From Sphingobacterium multivorum (GTDB lineage Bacteria; Bacteroidota; Bacteroidia; Sphingobacteriales; Sphingobacteriaceae): DNA of 64,000 bases. The stretch is taken from contig NZ_UAUU01000002.1 of the NCBI RefSeq assembly GCF_900457465.1, forward strand, positions 124,001-188,000, in the 5' to 3' direction. Positions 46,783-56,600 of the stretch are shown here, piece after piece. Position 1 is the first letter of the stretch. Each line of letters opens with the position of its first letter. The notes beneath the pieces are model-generated. The model was not told where the DNA came from and did no database searches. It was given only the letters and a program-made list of their open reading frames with translations. A program made the translations under genes and the position numbers.

Positions 46783-47694
46783 ATGTTTAAGCCATTTCTT
46801 ATTCTCTTCCTAATTTTCATTTCCTGCCACGTGAAAGCTCAAAAAAGCAGTTCTTATTTTTATTTAAAGAATACCGCAGATAGTTTAATTTTTGAAAAGA
46901 AGACACCTGAAGCTTATTTGTTATATCGAAAAATGGTCAAGATTAGTGATATAGATCCGTTTATTGATATAGAATTGGTAAAATTAGCACTAAAAGTAAA
47001 AGACAGTAAAACAGCGGAAAAATATTTAAAGCAATCTATTTTAAACGGTGCTTCTTTAGGGATGTTAGAGGTTGACAGTAATGTAAATAGTTTTTTAAAA
47101 CATCATACCAATTGGAGAAAAACCTACGATTCACTTCGTCAAAAACATCTAAGCAAAATAGCTCATTTGGAGGACCGCACAACTTTACTTAATATGTTGG
47201 AAAAGGATCAGGCATTGCGTTCCTTATTGGGAGTTATTGAATACAAAAAAGCTGATTCTCTTATTTTCGCTAGTGACACGGCTAATATGGCCGTGATAAA
47301 GGAGATTATAGTGAGAACAGAGTTTCCAAATCTTGAAACTGTTGGCATGGATGGCGTAAACGCTATCTTTATATTATTATTACATACTTTAAACAATGGG
47401 ATTGAGGATGCCAAAAATATTGAAATTTTGACACCATTGATGAAAAAAGCGGTTATAGACCTCAAGTATCCACCTTTCAACATGGCTTTAGTTATCGATA
47501 GACACCGGGCCATAATCCGTCAAAAACAGATTTATGGATCATACTGGGAAATGGGTAAACAAAACAAAAGAATTGTTACACCGATTGAGAACATTGATGA
47601 GGTAGATGTACGAAGAAAAGAAATTGGGCTACCACCGCTAAGTCTTTTAAGGAACCAAAGAGGGTATGAATTACCTGTGGATTATAAAAACTAA
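46783..47694 (+). CDS. Secreted DUF6624-type protein
   Basis: The 303-aa product has a signal peptide (FISCHVKA-QKSS). Residues about 25-140 are helical and TPR-like. The C-terminal part, YGSYWEMGKQNKRIVTPIEN with DEVDVRRKEIGLPPLS, matches the conserved end of DUF6624 proteins (QxYG..., P-I-x-D/N, R-R-x-x-x-G-L). DUF6624 function is unknown to me. Monocistronic on the plus strand, flanked by minus-strand genes. Confidence 0.75.
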   Translation: MFKPFLILFLIFISCHVKAQKSSSYFYLKNTADSLIFEKKTPEAYLLYRKMVKISDIDPFIDIELVKLALKVKDSKTAEKYLKQSILNGASLGMLEVDSNVNSFLKHHTNWRKTYDSLRQKHLSKIAHLEDRTTLLNMLEKDQALRSLLGVIEYKKADSLIFASDTANMAVIKEIIVRTEFPNLETVGMDGVNAIFILLLHTLNNGIEDAKNIEILTPLMKKAVIDLKYPPFNMALVIDRHRAIIRQKQIYGSYWEMGKQNKRIVTPIENIDEVDVRRKEIGLPPLSLLRNQRGYELPVDYKN

Positions 47695-47734
47695 GTGATA
47701 ATTTCAATTCAGCCAAAAAAAACATCACCTTGAT

Positions 47735-48103
47735 TTAATCTGCCTTTTCATAAAAAAAATCGCAGGTATCATCTACAACAATGACAATACTATTTCCCCG
47801 TTTTTTTATGACTAATTCACACGAAGCAGTACCTCCAGAATAACGCAAAACCAATCGCGTATCAAATACGCCGTATGCTACATGGTATTCTCCATTGCCA
47901 AAAAAAGAACTTCGATATTTATTGTTATCCAACAAGGTTAGCTCATCATCTCTATCCGGCAGCTCTGCACCTGCAAAGCATTCGTGATATTTGAAGTCAT
48001 ATTTCCCTAATACCATCGAATGCGTAATCAATCTTGAATAAATAATAGCTGTAGCGATTAAAAACAAGATAAGTAAGAATGGCCAACTTCTAGTTTTCTT
48101 CAT
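47735..48103 (-). CDS. Small membrane-anchored protein
   Basis: The 122-aa product has one N-terminal hydrophobic helix (WPFLLILFLIATAIIYSRLI) without a cleavage site, so a signal anchor, followed by a strand-rich soluble domain with three Cys (HECFAGAEL, TASCELVIKK, DDTCDFFYE). No family recognised. Converges with the DUF6624 gene. Confidence 0.55.
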   Translation of the reverse strand: MKKTRSWPFLLILFLIATAIIYSRLITHSMVLGKYDFKYHECFAGAELPDRDDELTLLDNNKYRSSFFGNGEYHVAYGVFDTRLVLRYSGGTASCELVIKKRGNSIVIVVDDTCDFFYEKAD

Positions 48104-48206
48104 TCCTTTAAATAAAGATATTATTGTTCTTTGGATTTACGATTAAATTTAGAGTTAAAACTTAAAAGAACAAATTTACAATCATAAAAATCTGTGATCA
48201 TACAAA

Positions 48207-48230
48207 AAGCCACATCGCAGGATGTGGCTT
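48207..48230 (-). terminator. Terminator of NTF2-like copy 3
   Basis: AAGCCACATC (48207-48216) and GATGTGGCTT (48221-48230), perfect 10-bp stem with gcag loop; the minus-strand T run is supplied by 48204-48208. Confidence 0.85.
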
Positions 48231-48308
48231 CTAAACTAAATTTATAAACATGTGATTCACTAGAGCTCGGCTTTTGCTATGACTGAGCTGGCCTCAAATT
48301 ATGAGCTA

Positions 48309-48755
48309 CTATTTATACGAATTGATCGATTTGGACACTTTCCAGTCATTTCCTTCACGGACAAAGGTTACTAGATCGGTCTTGGTGAAATCTTCAAATT
48401 TCAAGGTCATCCTGGCCACCATATAATCGGCTGATGTTTCAAGTATCTCCGTACTTACCCTACAGTTTAGTTTCTCACCTTTTTGTTTTTTCAATGATTT
48501 TACCACTTCACTACGGCTATTTGACTTCAACTTTGCTGTTTGAACCTTTTGATTAAAATCTTCAGCAAACAATTGTTCTACACCAGCCGATTCTCCTTCA
48601 GCCATGACAGCAACATAGTGCTCTAAAGCAAAGTCTGCGGTTGACAAGTTAACAGTTGTTTTTGCTGTTTTTGATCCTGGGCCCTCAGCTGCCATTGCAC
48701 ATGTTGAAATTGCGATTAAGGCTGCTGCTGCGATTGTTTTTACTAGCGTTTTCAT
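48309..48755 (-). CDS. Secreted NTF2-like (lumazine-binding-like) protein, copy 3
   Basis: A 148-aa paralogue of the proteins at 4691 and 17855. It has an intact signal peptide (MKTLVKTIAAAALIAISTCA, cleavage after AMA) and the same domain (STADFALEHYVAVMAEGESA, CRVSTEILETSADYMVARMT, NDWKVSKSINSYK). Its leader is short and lacks the hairpin element. The three copies let one compare the ancestral layout: this one probably shows it. It has its own promoter box and terminator. Confidence 0.8.
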   Translation of the reverse strand: MKTLVKTIAAAALIAISTCAMAAEGPGSKTAKTTVNLSTADFALEHYVAVMAEGESAGVEQLFAEDFNQKVQTAKLKSNSRSEVVKSLKKQKGEKLNCRVSTEILETSADYMVARMTLKFEDFTKTDLVTFVREGNDWKVSKSINSYK

Positions 48756-48803
48756 AATATCTTTATTTTGTCGTGTAAGTTTTTCTGTTCTTATTTCTTA
48801 ATT

Positions 48804-48811
48804 CAAAACTA
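48804..48811 (-). promoter_or_regulatory. -7 promoter box of NTF2-like copy 3
   Basis: TAGTTTTG on the minus strand, about 50 bp before the start codon. Same box as in copies 1 and 2. The rest of 48812-49100 shows no gene. Confidence 0.6.
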
Positions 48812-49160
48812 CGGTTCACTAGAGCTCTAACCGACAGATTTTAGACTAGTTCCCCACAAAACTCGGTGAATGACTGAGATCAAAAGGTGAACGTCAAAAT
48901 ACATTAAGAACATAAGATCCATTTTATTAACTCCGTGCCAAATACTATACCAGCTGTCCCTGTGCGTTCAATAACGCCCCCGATGACCTATTAAAGCACA
49001 TTTCGTATCTTTTTTCAAAAAAAGTAGATGTACGGGTGCGAACAGTTTAAAACAATATCGTTCACATGCGTACACTATATTAAATGCTGGCAAAAAGATG
49101 AACTGAAGCCATAAGAGATAGATAAAAGCTACGAGCATCGATACAATAAAGCAAGGTCAA

Positions 49161-49535
49161 ATGCTCTTAATTTTTGCCTTGTTGTCTATCGTTATTGCCT
49201 GTTTAGGGCTATTCGGTGTAACCACATTCGCTATTCAATTGCGGATAAAGGAAATTGGTATACGTAAAACATTAGGCGCAACATTAAGCAACCTCGTTTA
49301 TCTACTATGCTCTGATATGGTTAAACTGGTCGGTATAGCACTGTTGATTGCACTGCCGCTCGGATGGTTATTGATGAATCAGTGGCTGCAAGAGTTCGCT
49401 TATCGCATTTCGGTCAGCTGGTGGATACTTGCTCTCGCAGGGATTATTGCACTGGTAATTGCTATTCTAACCCTATGTACCAGAGCAATAGCCGCTGCAA
49501 AAGCTAATCCGGTCGACAGCTTAAAAGTGGAGTAA
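49161..49535 (+). pseudogene. C-terminal fragment of a MacB/FtsX-type ABC transporter permease
   Basis: The frame holds only the last 124 residues of a FtsX-like permease domain: LSIVIACLGLFGVTTFAIQL, RIKEIGIRKTLGATLSNL, then the helix WWILALAGIIALVIAILTLC and the end AKANPVDSLKVE. Full proteins are about 800 aa with a second such domain and large periplasmic loops, all missing. A few upstream codons in another frame (EIDKSYEHRYNKARSN) look like the preceding part, so at least one frameshift also occurred. No ATPase gene is nearby. Confidence 0.8.
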
Positions 49536-49557
49536 GAATTTGAAAACAACCTCTTTC

Positions 49558-50880
49558 TCAATCACGCCATTCTACTACCCGTATTGCTGTCGCGGGAGCA
49601 TCAGCGAGTCCCTCGGCATCCTTTTGCACTGTAGACTGCACAAATAAAGCAACTTTACGTTTCTTTTGCCACAACTGGGTATCATATGTAGGTTCCCAAG
49701 CCCCTACGGACTGCTCACAAAGATCAATAATATCATTTGCCTCTTGATGCATGCCATTCAACCTCAGTATCGAAGGTCGGTAACCGCGCTCTTGATCCCG
49801 AAAGACCAGCGTCAACATTGTTTTATGATCTTTTCCGCGAACCAATAGCTGCGGCCTGGCAATTGGAATATCCTTTGTTCCACCACCACTCAGCGTAAAG
49901 GGTGTTTTTCTAAAATCAAAAGACCGGATCTTCCATTCACCCTCTTGTAAATAGATGACCTTGTATTGTGGGATCTCTGATCCTGCGTCACGCCAGTAAC
50001 TGGCGATAAAAGGATTCCCTTTTTCATCTGCAGCGATAGAGGTTTGATTAATCAATTCGTGCTGTTGTGGGATACGGGCTGCGTATTCAACGGTAGATTC
50101 TTTCATAGGTAGCTCGTACCGCATGCCATTACTCTTTTGCCAGGTTAATCCGCCATCGTTTGAACATGCATAAGCCATATCATGATTGCTTTCCACATTG
50201 GTACTTTCCCGCCACACCCAAGAAAGATGTATCGTTCCCCGACGATCCACATAACTTTGCCAATAGGCATTTCTCCGCCCCTCGCCATCAATCAGATTGC
50301 TATGCATCCGCTCCCACTTCTGTTGTTTACTGTCGTACCTATTAACCACAAGATTACCATGACCGGATCCGCCATCACGATATAAAAACAGCAACTCACC
50401 ACTGGGCAACTTTAAGAATTCAGGATAGGTCACCTTTGATTCATTTTGTCCCAGCATGGCTTGCTCATAACCTAGCACAAGACTATTGGGGTGAAGGGTA
50501 CGTGCATATCTCAACTTGCTGTCATGCTGATCCCAGCAAACGTGGAGATATCCTGCCTTATCCACCATAATACTGATCACATTATGGGCATCCTTCACAT
50601 GCCCAGTATAACCCGAACGTCGCAACTTCCAGACCTTGCCAGAAAGTAACCGCAGACCTAGAACTACATATCCAGCTTCGTCATAATAAGCGATATATTG
50701 GTATTTACCATTGCTGGTTAATGAATTTTTACGAAATACGGTTGTGTTGACTGTGTTCTTTGCCCAACCATTTCCGACAAGCGTATTCTTAATTTTCTGC
50801 CCTTGTGCATTGTAAATAAACAAGAGACACGCGCAAGTGAGCATCCCCACTCTTACTAGTTGATTTAGATATTGTTTCAT
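49558..50880 (-). CDS. Secreted BNR_4-type beta-propeller protein, putative lyase or rhamnosidase
   Basis: The 440-aa product has a signal peptide (ending near NAQG). Propeller blades are visible by their repeated signatures ([75 protein letters not shown]). The [15 protein letters not shown] and SSPYW-like strands match BNR_4 (PF15892) proteins. Relatives of this fold include ulvan lyases and rhamnosidases acting on L-rhamnose-alpha-1,4-glucuronic acid caps; subfamily assignment here needs a profile search. It is the third gene of the GH105-DUF2264-BNR_4 operon. Confidence 0.78.
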   Translation of the reverse strand: MKQYLNQLVRVGMLTCACLLFIYNAQGQKIKNTLVGNGWAKNTVNTTVFRKNSLTSNGKYQYIAYYDEAGYVVLGLRLLSGKVWKLRRSGYTGHVKDAHNVISIMVDKAGYLHVCWDQHDSKLRYARTLHPNSLVLGYEQAMLGQNESKVTYPEFLKLPSGELLFLYRDGGSGHGNLVVNRYDSKQQKWERMHSNLIDGEGRRNAYWQSYVDRRGTIHLSWVWRESTNVESNHDMAYACSNDGGLTWQKSNGMRYELPMKESTVEYAARIPQQHELINQTSIAADEKGNPFIASYWRDAGSEIPQYKVIYLQEGEWKIRSFDFRKTPFTLSGGGTKDIPIARPQLLVRGKDHKTMLTLVFRDQERGYRPSILRLNGMHQEANDIIDLCEQSVGAWEPTYDTQLWQKKRKVALFVQSTVQKDAEGLADAPATAIRVVEWRD

Positions 50881-50949
50881 TGAATTTTTTATACACTTGT
50901 TGAGCCCACCAGATCCTTTTGAAAGGAGACTTATTCCCGGAATTTGGGG

Positions 50950-52191
50950 TTATTGAATGGCTTTACCCTGATCTTTATGCCAGTCCTGTCCTGACCAGAT
51001 ACGCCGTGCACTCCAGTCGCTCGCTTCACTTGTCCAAAAAGAATCTCTGTCGGGTAATCCCAAAGGCAAAAAAATTACTGAACATAAATAGGGGCTCCCC
51101 TGATTATTGTATGGATCACCCAAGCCCGGCTGATTACCATACATACCCAGCGTCAACCAGCCATTTTCATACGTATTTGGGTTTTCGGTCGATTTTTTCA
51201 ATACCGCAGACAGGGCAGCCTTCACCTGTCCTTCGCTAAGTTCCCCAGGGAGTCGTCTCTTGAACGCCATATCTGCAAGATGATGGAAAGCTGCCGCGCG
51301 ATAGATTACGGACCTTCCTGTCGGAGGAAAACTACCGTCGGCATTGATCAACCGCTCCTGAATAATGGCATAGCGCTCATTTCGGAGCTTGATTTTTGCA
51401 AACATCCCATCATAGTTTTTAGTTTTCAACTGTATGAAATCCATAATTCCGGCCAAGAAGGGATGGATAACATAACTATTATAGTAATCAAACGCATAAT
51501 GCGGACCATCCATATACATTCCATCTCCAACATACCACTGTTCCAATTGCTGCAGCGCATAATCAACGCGCATCACATCCCAATCATCCGAATATTTCGC
51601 TAAAAAAACTTCATTCATTGCTGAAAAGAGTAACCAATTTGAATAAGCCGGTCGAAATTGGCGCGTAATTTTTATAGATGCTACCAAATTCTTTTTTGTC
51701 TGATTGTCGATATGATCCCACAACCAAGGACTACGCATAAATCCCAAAGCGATAAACGAGGCATCAACAAGCTGTTGGCCACCGAGATCAAAACGCATAA
51801 AATCACGCGCATTGCTGTCCAAAGCATTTTTAAGTGCTTGAACAGTCCATGCTCTATATTGATCGCGTAACTTTATCTCCTCAGCCGAACCGCCATCCAA
51901 GGAAAGCCAGGGTGCTATGCCTGACAATACCCTTCCCAAGACTTCAACATATTGTACTTTGATGCGCTGTTCCTTATTATCCACGTGTATAGAAGTCATT
52001 TGTGGCATAGTTAACCGCAGGCTATCATGGGCCAGACTGCGGAGAACGGGACGCAGCATATGATCCATTTCTTTAAGCCAAAAAGCTCTATCCGTCTCTT
52101 TTGTTGATGCAGGTTTCTTCTTCACGCCCTGTCCAAAGACAGTATGGCCTATCAGAAGAATAACAAAGAACAATAAAATCTTATTTTTCAT
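50950..52191 (-). CDS. Secreted DUF2264 protein, putative glucuronidase-type enzyme
   Basis: From the ATG at 52191 the product is 413 aa with a signal peptide (MKNKILLFFVILLIGHTVFG-Q); a TTG 12 bp upstream is less likely. DUF2264 (PF10022) signatures are present: GRVLSGIAPWLSLDGG, WLLFSAMNEVFLAKY, YVGDGMYMDGPHYAFDYYNS and the RSVIYRAAAFHHLAD segment. The fold is an alpha/alpha barrel. As far as I recall, some DUF2264 proteins in arabinogalactan loci are beta-glucuronidases of CAZy family GH154. It starts 14 bp after the GH105 stop, in one operon. Confidence 0.8.
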   Translation of the reverse strand: MKNKILLFFVILLIGHTVFGQGVKKKPASTKETDRAFWLKEMDHMLRPVLRSLAHDSLRLTMPQMTSIHVDNKEQRIKVQYVEVLGRVLSGIAPWLSLDGGSAEEIKLRDQYRAWTVQALKNALDSNARDFMRFDLGGQQLVDASFIALGFMRSPWLWDHIDNQTKKNLVASIKITRQFRPAYSNWLLFSAMNEVFLAKYSDDWDVMRVDYALQQLEQWYVGDGMYMDGPHYAFDYYNSYVIHPFLAGIMDFIQLKTKNYDGMFAKIKLRNERYAIIQERLINADGSFPPTGRSVIYRAAAFHHLADMAFKRRLPGELSEGQVKAALSAVLKKSTENPNTYENGWLTLGMYGNQPGLGDPYNNQGSPYLCSVIFLPLGLPDRDSFWTSEASDWSARRIWSGQDWHKDQGKAIQ

Positions 52192-52204
52192 TTTCAAATC
52201 CAAT

Positions 52205-53322
52205 CTATTTTTGAGCTAAATAACGATACATTTCCGAGCCGGCTAATAAAAACGCACCTACACCAAAAGGAGCTGTAGAGTTGGTATCCACCACCTGTCC
52301 GGGGATAGCTTTTTCACCAATAGGTTGTACATACCCAATTCTGCCATCGGGTTGTAAAGCGATCTCACTAAGATATTTCCAGCCTTTAACCGCAGCATCT
52401 TTAAATTTAAAATCGCTTAGCAAGCCATTATTTATTCCCCAGAGCAACCCATAAGTAAAAAAAGCCGTTCCGCTTGTTTCCCTGCCGGGTGCATGTTCGG
52501 AATCTAACATGCTTCGAGTCCAGAATCCCTCCTGCTGTTGACAACTCATGATAGCGGCTGCCATTTCCTTAAAACGCTCCTGATAGTAGGTATAATGTTT
52601 ATCCTCCTCAGGTAGATCTTGAAGAACCTTCGCAAATGCCGCGAAAACCCAGCCATCGCCCCGGGCCCAAAAATCCTTTTTGCCGTGTAAGCTCTGGTGT
52701 TTGGGGAAAACATATTTTGCATCACGGTAATACAATTTCGCTTCCTGATCAAACATGATACTATCGGCCATATTGCAAATAAGTATACATCTTATCCAGA
52801 TAAAGTGAATTCCCCTGTCAATTTGTACATTTTAGTCATCACCGGCATCACCATATACAAACCATCGGCCCACCACCAATAGTCCTGTTTATTGGAGTGG
52901 ATCTGATATTCCATGACTTCTTGAGCACGTGCAATCTTTTCAGGGCTTGGCGATAAATGATAGAGATCGATATAGGTTTGGAAACAGATTTGCCAATCAC
53001 CAAAAAGAACGTGTTCGTCTGTTTCCCCATAGTTGTATTTCCACAGTTGCATATCGGTAGACTTGGCTCCTTTCCAATCATTGTATATCGCCCAATCCGT
53101 AGAATATTTTAAGTCTCCTGCTGATTTTGAAATCTTATAGAATTCCATATTTCCGGTATGATAAGCTGCCTGATCCCAAAACGCCCAAACTTCGGGCTTA
53201 TGATGAGACTGCCAGTATTGGTTTGCCTTACTTAGCTGAGCTAGTACGGTCTTTTTGTTCAATTGCTGTCCAAATGAAAAATGTCCTACAAACAATAGAC
53301 ATAAGATTAAATTGATCCGCAT
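52205..53322 (-). pseudogene. GH105/GH88 family unsaturated glucuronyl hydrolase, frameshifted
   Basis: The N-terminal frame (53322-52792) has a signal peptide (GHFSFGQ) and the family motifs FGDWQICFQTYIDLY and YWWWADGLYMVMPVMTKMYK with its Asp. It then ends in TGEFTLSG. The continuation in other frames reads LYLDKMYTYLQY and then ADSIMFDQEAKLYYRDAK with FWARGDGWVFAAFAKVLQDL down to 52205. Two one-base indels (an extra T at 52810-52811 and an extra C at 52768-52769 on the plus strand) separate the parts. GH105/GH88 enzymes hydrate the 4,5-unsaturated uronic acid left by polysaccharide lyases. First gene of its operon, divergent from HTCS 2. Confidence 0.85.
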
Positions 53323-53644
53323 ATATTTAGATGTATCGTATTTTTTGATAAACTAGCACATAAGCTGCTTAAATTGGTTTGTACACTATTTTAATAGAGA
53401 CACTTATTACTTTCATCCCGTCCTCTTTTTGCTTTATGAAGCAAAATCTTACTCGTAAAAACTGTTCGCCTTAAATAAACGTACAATATACACTTATTTT
53501 AAAAAACAATCGTATCTTTAACCATATAATCTTCAAATTGACTTTTTCTGATCACAAAAGTTGTTTTCAAGATAATAACCTATGATAAGGAAGAATCGAT
53601 AAATTATCTGATATCGGAAATACCATACTAACATCGCTGCTAAC
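53323..53644. promoter_or_regulatory. Divergent promoter region between GH105 and HTCS 2
   Basis: 322 bp with no gene. It contains ggtttgtacactatttta at 53376-53393, which shares the GGTTTGT and TGTAC parts of the candidate operator of PUL 1 but not the complete palindrome, and gctttatgaagc at 53430-53441, a short inverted repeat. These are candidates only. Confidence 0.4.
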
Positions 53645-56600
53645 ATGCCTAGTTTGAACAGACTCCTACATTCACGTCAGGCCTTGATCCTGATATTCGT
53701 TCTCATCCTTGTTCACACAAGCACGCTGACCCACGCGCAATTCCCCAAGGAGATGAATAAAGATTTATCCAATAGTTCGGTGAAATCTATATTTCAGGAT
53801 AGCCATGGCTTCATGTGGTTTGGTACCTACGACGGGCTAAACAGATTCGACGGTTATGATATAAAAACCTACAGAAATCAGCTAAATAACGAAAATAGCA
53901 TTCCGCATAATTATATCTATTGTATAGCAGAAGACCATAATAAAAAATTATGGATAGGAACTGGTCAAGGAATTGGAGTCTACGACCGAAATTTTGATAC
54001 TTTCACGCGTTTAAATTATATAGACCAAAAATCTAAACGGTCATATCATCTCAATGCCGATACGAAATCCATTCAAATCGATAGTGATAATAATATTTAT
54101 ATCGGCACAAACGGCTGGGGGCTATTTTACAAAAGTCATCAAGAAGCATATGCCATACAAATTGCTTTTAAAGATTATAAATCGAACCTATCCACCTTAT
54201 ACTACCACGTATCGGCCACGCATATTGACGCGACCGGCATGGTATGGGTTTTTATAGAGGGACGCGGTTTATACGCTTTCGACAAAAAAACTCAGCAGTT
54301 GAATCTTGTATCGAAGGCTATTACGAGTACAACCTGTATGGCTAGCACAAACAGCGGTGAACTCTTTATTGGTAATTACGAGGGGCTATTTGTTTGGAAA
54401 ATCAAAGACCATATGCTTTCGTCCTTGTATCCACAGGAGCTTAAATCGAGCCAGATCAACATGCTGACGCTGGAGGGGCAAAACAAACTTTGGTTAGCCA
54501 CCCAAAACAATGGCATTTTTATACTTAACCTATCTCATGGAAAAGCAGCAAATAAAAATGTTCTACAGCCCGTACAATTTTCACTGAATAGCAAAACCAT
54601 TTATACGGTTTACATAGACTCCCAGCGTAAAATATGGATTGGCACCGGAAAGGGCGGCATTGAGACCATTGATAACAATGGCTATAAATTTAATTATTTA
54701 CAGCAGAAACATTATGCGGGATTTAACTTAGCGCACAAATTTGTACGTTCTTTCGTTGAGTATGATAACAAGATCTGGATTGGTACCGAAGGTGATGGCC
54801 TTTATGTATGGGATAACAAGACCAATCAGGTTCAATCTTTTCAAAAAGGGCCACAGCAATTGCCAGACAATACGATAAACCATCTTTTGACCGGAACTAA
54901 CGGAGATCTATGGATCGCAACCGAAAGGGGCATTGCGCGTTATGCAAAAGGTTCGGGTTTAAAATATTATGTTTGCAGGACGCCAAATGGGGTCGTAAAT
55001 AACAGTGTACAATTACTTTTTAAGGATCAGGATGAGAAGATCTGGGCAGCGACATTTTCTGAGGGAAGAGTGTATACATATAATCCGACAAGCGACCAAT
55101 TTGAAGTCTTCAGCGAAGACATCTATGATATCAATTGCATGATTGACGATAAACAAGGCAATATCTGGATGGGGAATTACAATGAGATCATACAGCTAAA
55201 CAAGAAGACACGAAAAAGCGCCAGGTATTTAATCGGAAAACCTGTTCGTGCCATTCGGCTCGGAAAAAATAACAGACTTTGGTTAGGAACAGAAGGTAAA
55301 GGGCTCTTGGCATTTGATAGCAAATCAAAAAAGATTGTCGAAAATTATTCCACAAATGAAGGTTTGAGTAACAATGCCGTACTTAATATTTTGGAAGATA
55401 AAACCGGGAAACTATGGTTAAGTACCTTTAATGGCCTCTCGAAGTTCGATCCTTCCACTAAAAAAATTGTACGATACGAAGAAACGGATGGGCTTCAAAG
55501 CAACGAGTTTTCTTATGGAGCAGCATTTAAGCTCAAAGATGGCCATCTTCTTTTCGGAGGAAACAACGGTTTTAACATCTTTGATGCAGATAGTATCAAA
55601 CTGAAAATTTATGAACCTGCCTTAGCAATCACAAGTCTTAAGATTAACAATAAAAAGATTGCCGAACTGAGCGACCGGGTCGATATTGGAAAAGATAATA
55701 CTATTCACAAATTGACCCTTCCCTACAATCAATCTACTTTTTCGCTGGAGTTTGCCGCCTTGGAGTTTGATTCGCCACAAAAGATAAAATATAGATACCG
55801 CTTGGAAGGTTTAGACAAGCAATGGAACGATGCCGGGTCTACCCGATCTATCAATTACAACGGCCTGCATGAAGGAAATTATACCCTGCTTATTCAATCG
55901 ACCGACTCGGAAGGCAATTGGACAAATAAGCAGATTAAGCTCGAGATTCAAATTCTCCCGCCTTGGTATAGAAGCTGGTGGGCTTACCTGCTTTACACGC
56001 TGGCTATGATCTATACGGGGCTATGGTATCTGCGCTATCGGAGGAGGCAAATCGCTTTAAATTATGAAATACAGCTTTCAAAATTCACCATCCAAAAGGA
56101 AAGAGAACTCAATGAAAAGAGGCACGCATTTTTTACCAATATATCGCATGAATTTAGAACACCGCTGACCCTAATTATTAATCCGATTAAAGATCTGCTG
56201 AAGACCAATAAAGAGTCTGAAGACAGGGCTTCCCTTCAGGTAGTACACAGGAACGCCAAAAGGCTTTTGAGCTTGGTGGACCAGCTGCTTGTATTTAGAA
56301 AAACAGAGGACGGTGCCGAACAGCTCAAAACCAGCATTTTCGACTGTCAAAGCTTTATGAAAGAAATATTTCTATATTTCGCTGCCCAGGCAAAATTACA
56401 AAAGATAAATTATCAGTTCCAGGAAAATTCCGATCCGGTCTTTGTCAATGCCGACAAAGAAAAAATTGAGATCATCTTATGCAATCTCATATCAAATGCC
56501 TTTAAATTTACGCCTTCCGATGGCGCTATTCATATTGCTCTATCGCAACAGGGTAGGGAATTAACCATTCAGATCAAGGATTCGGGAAAAGGTATCCCCG

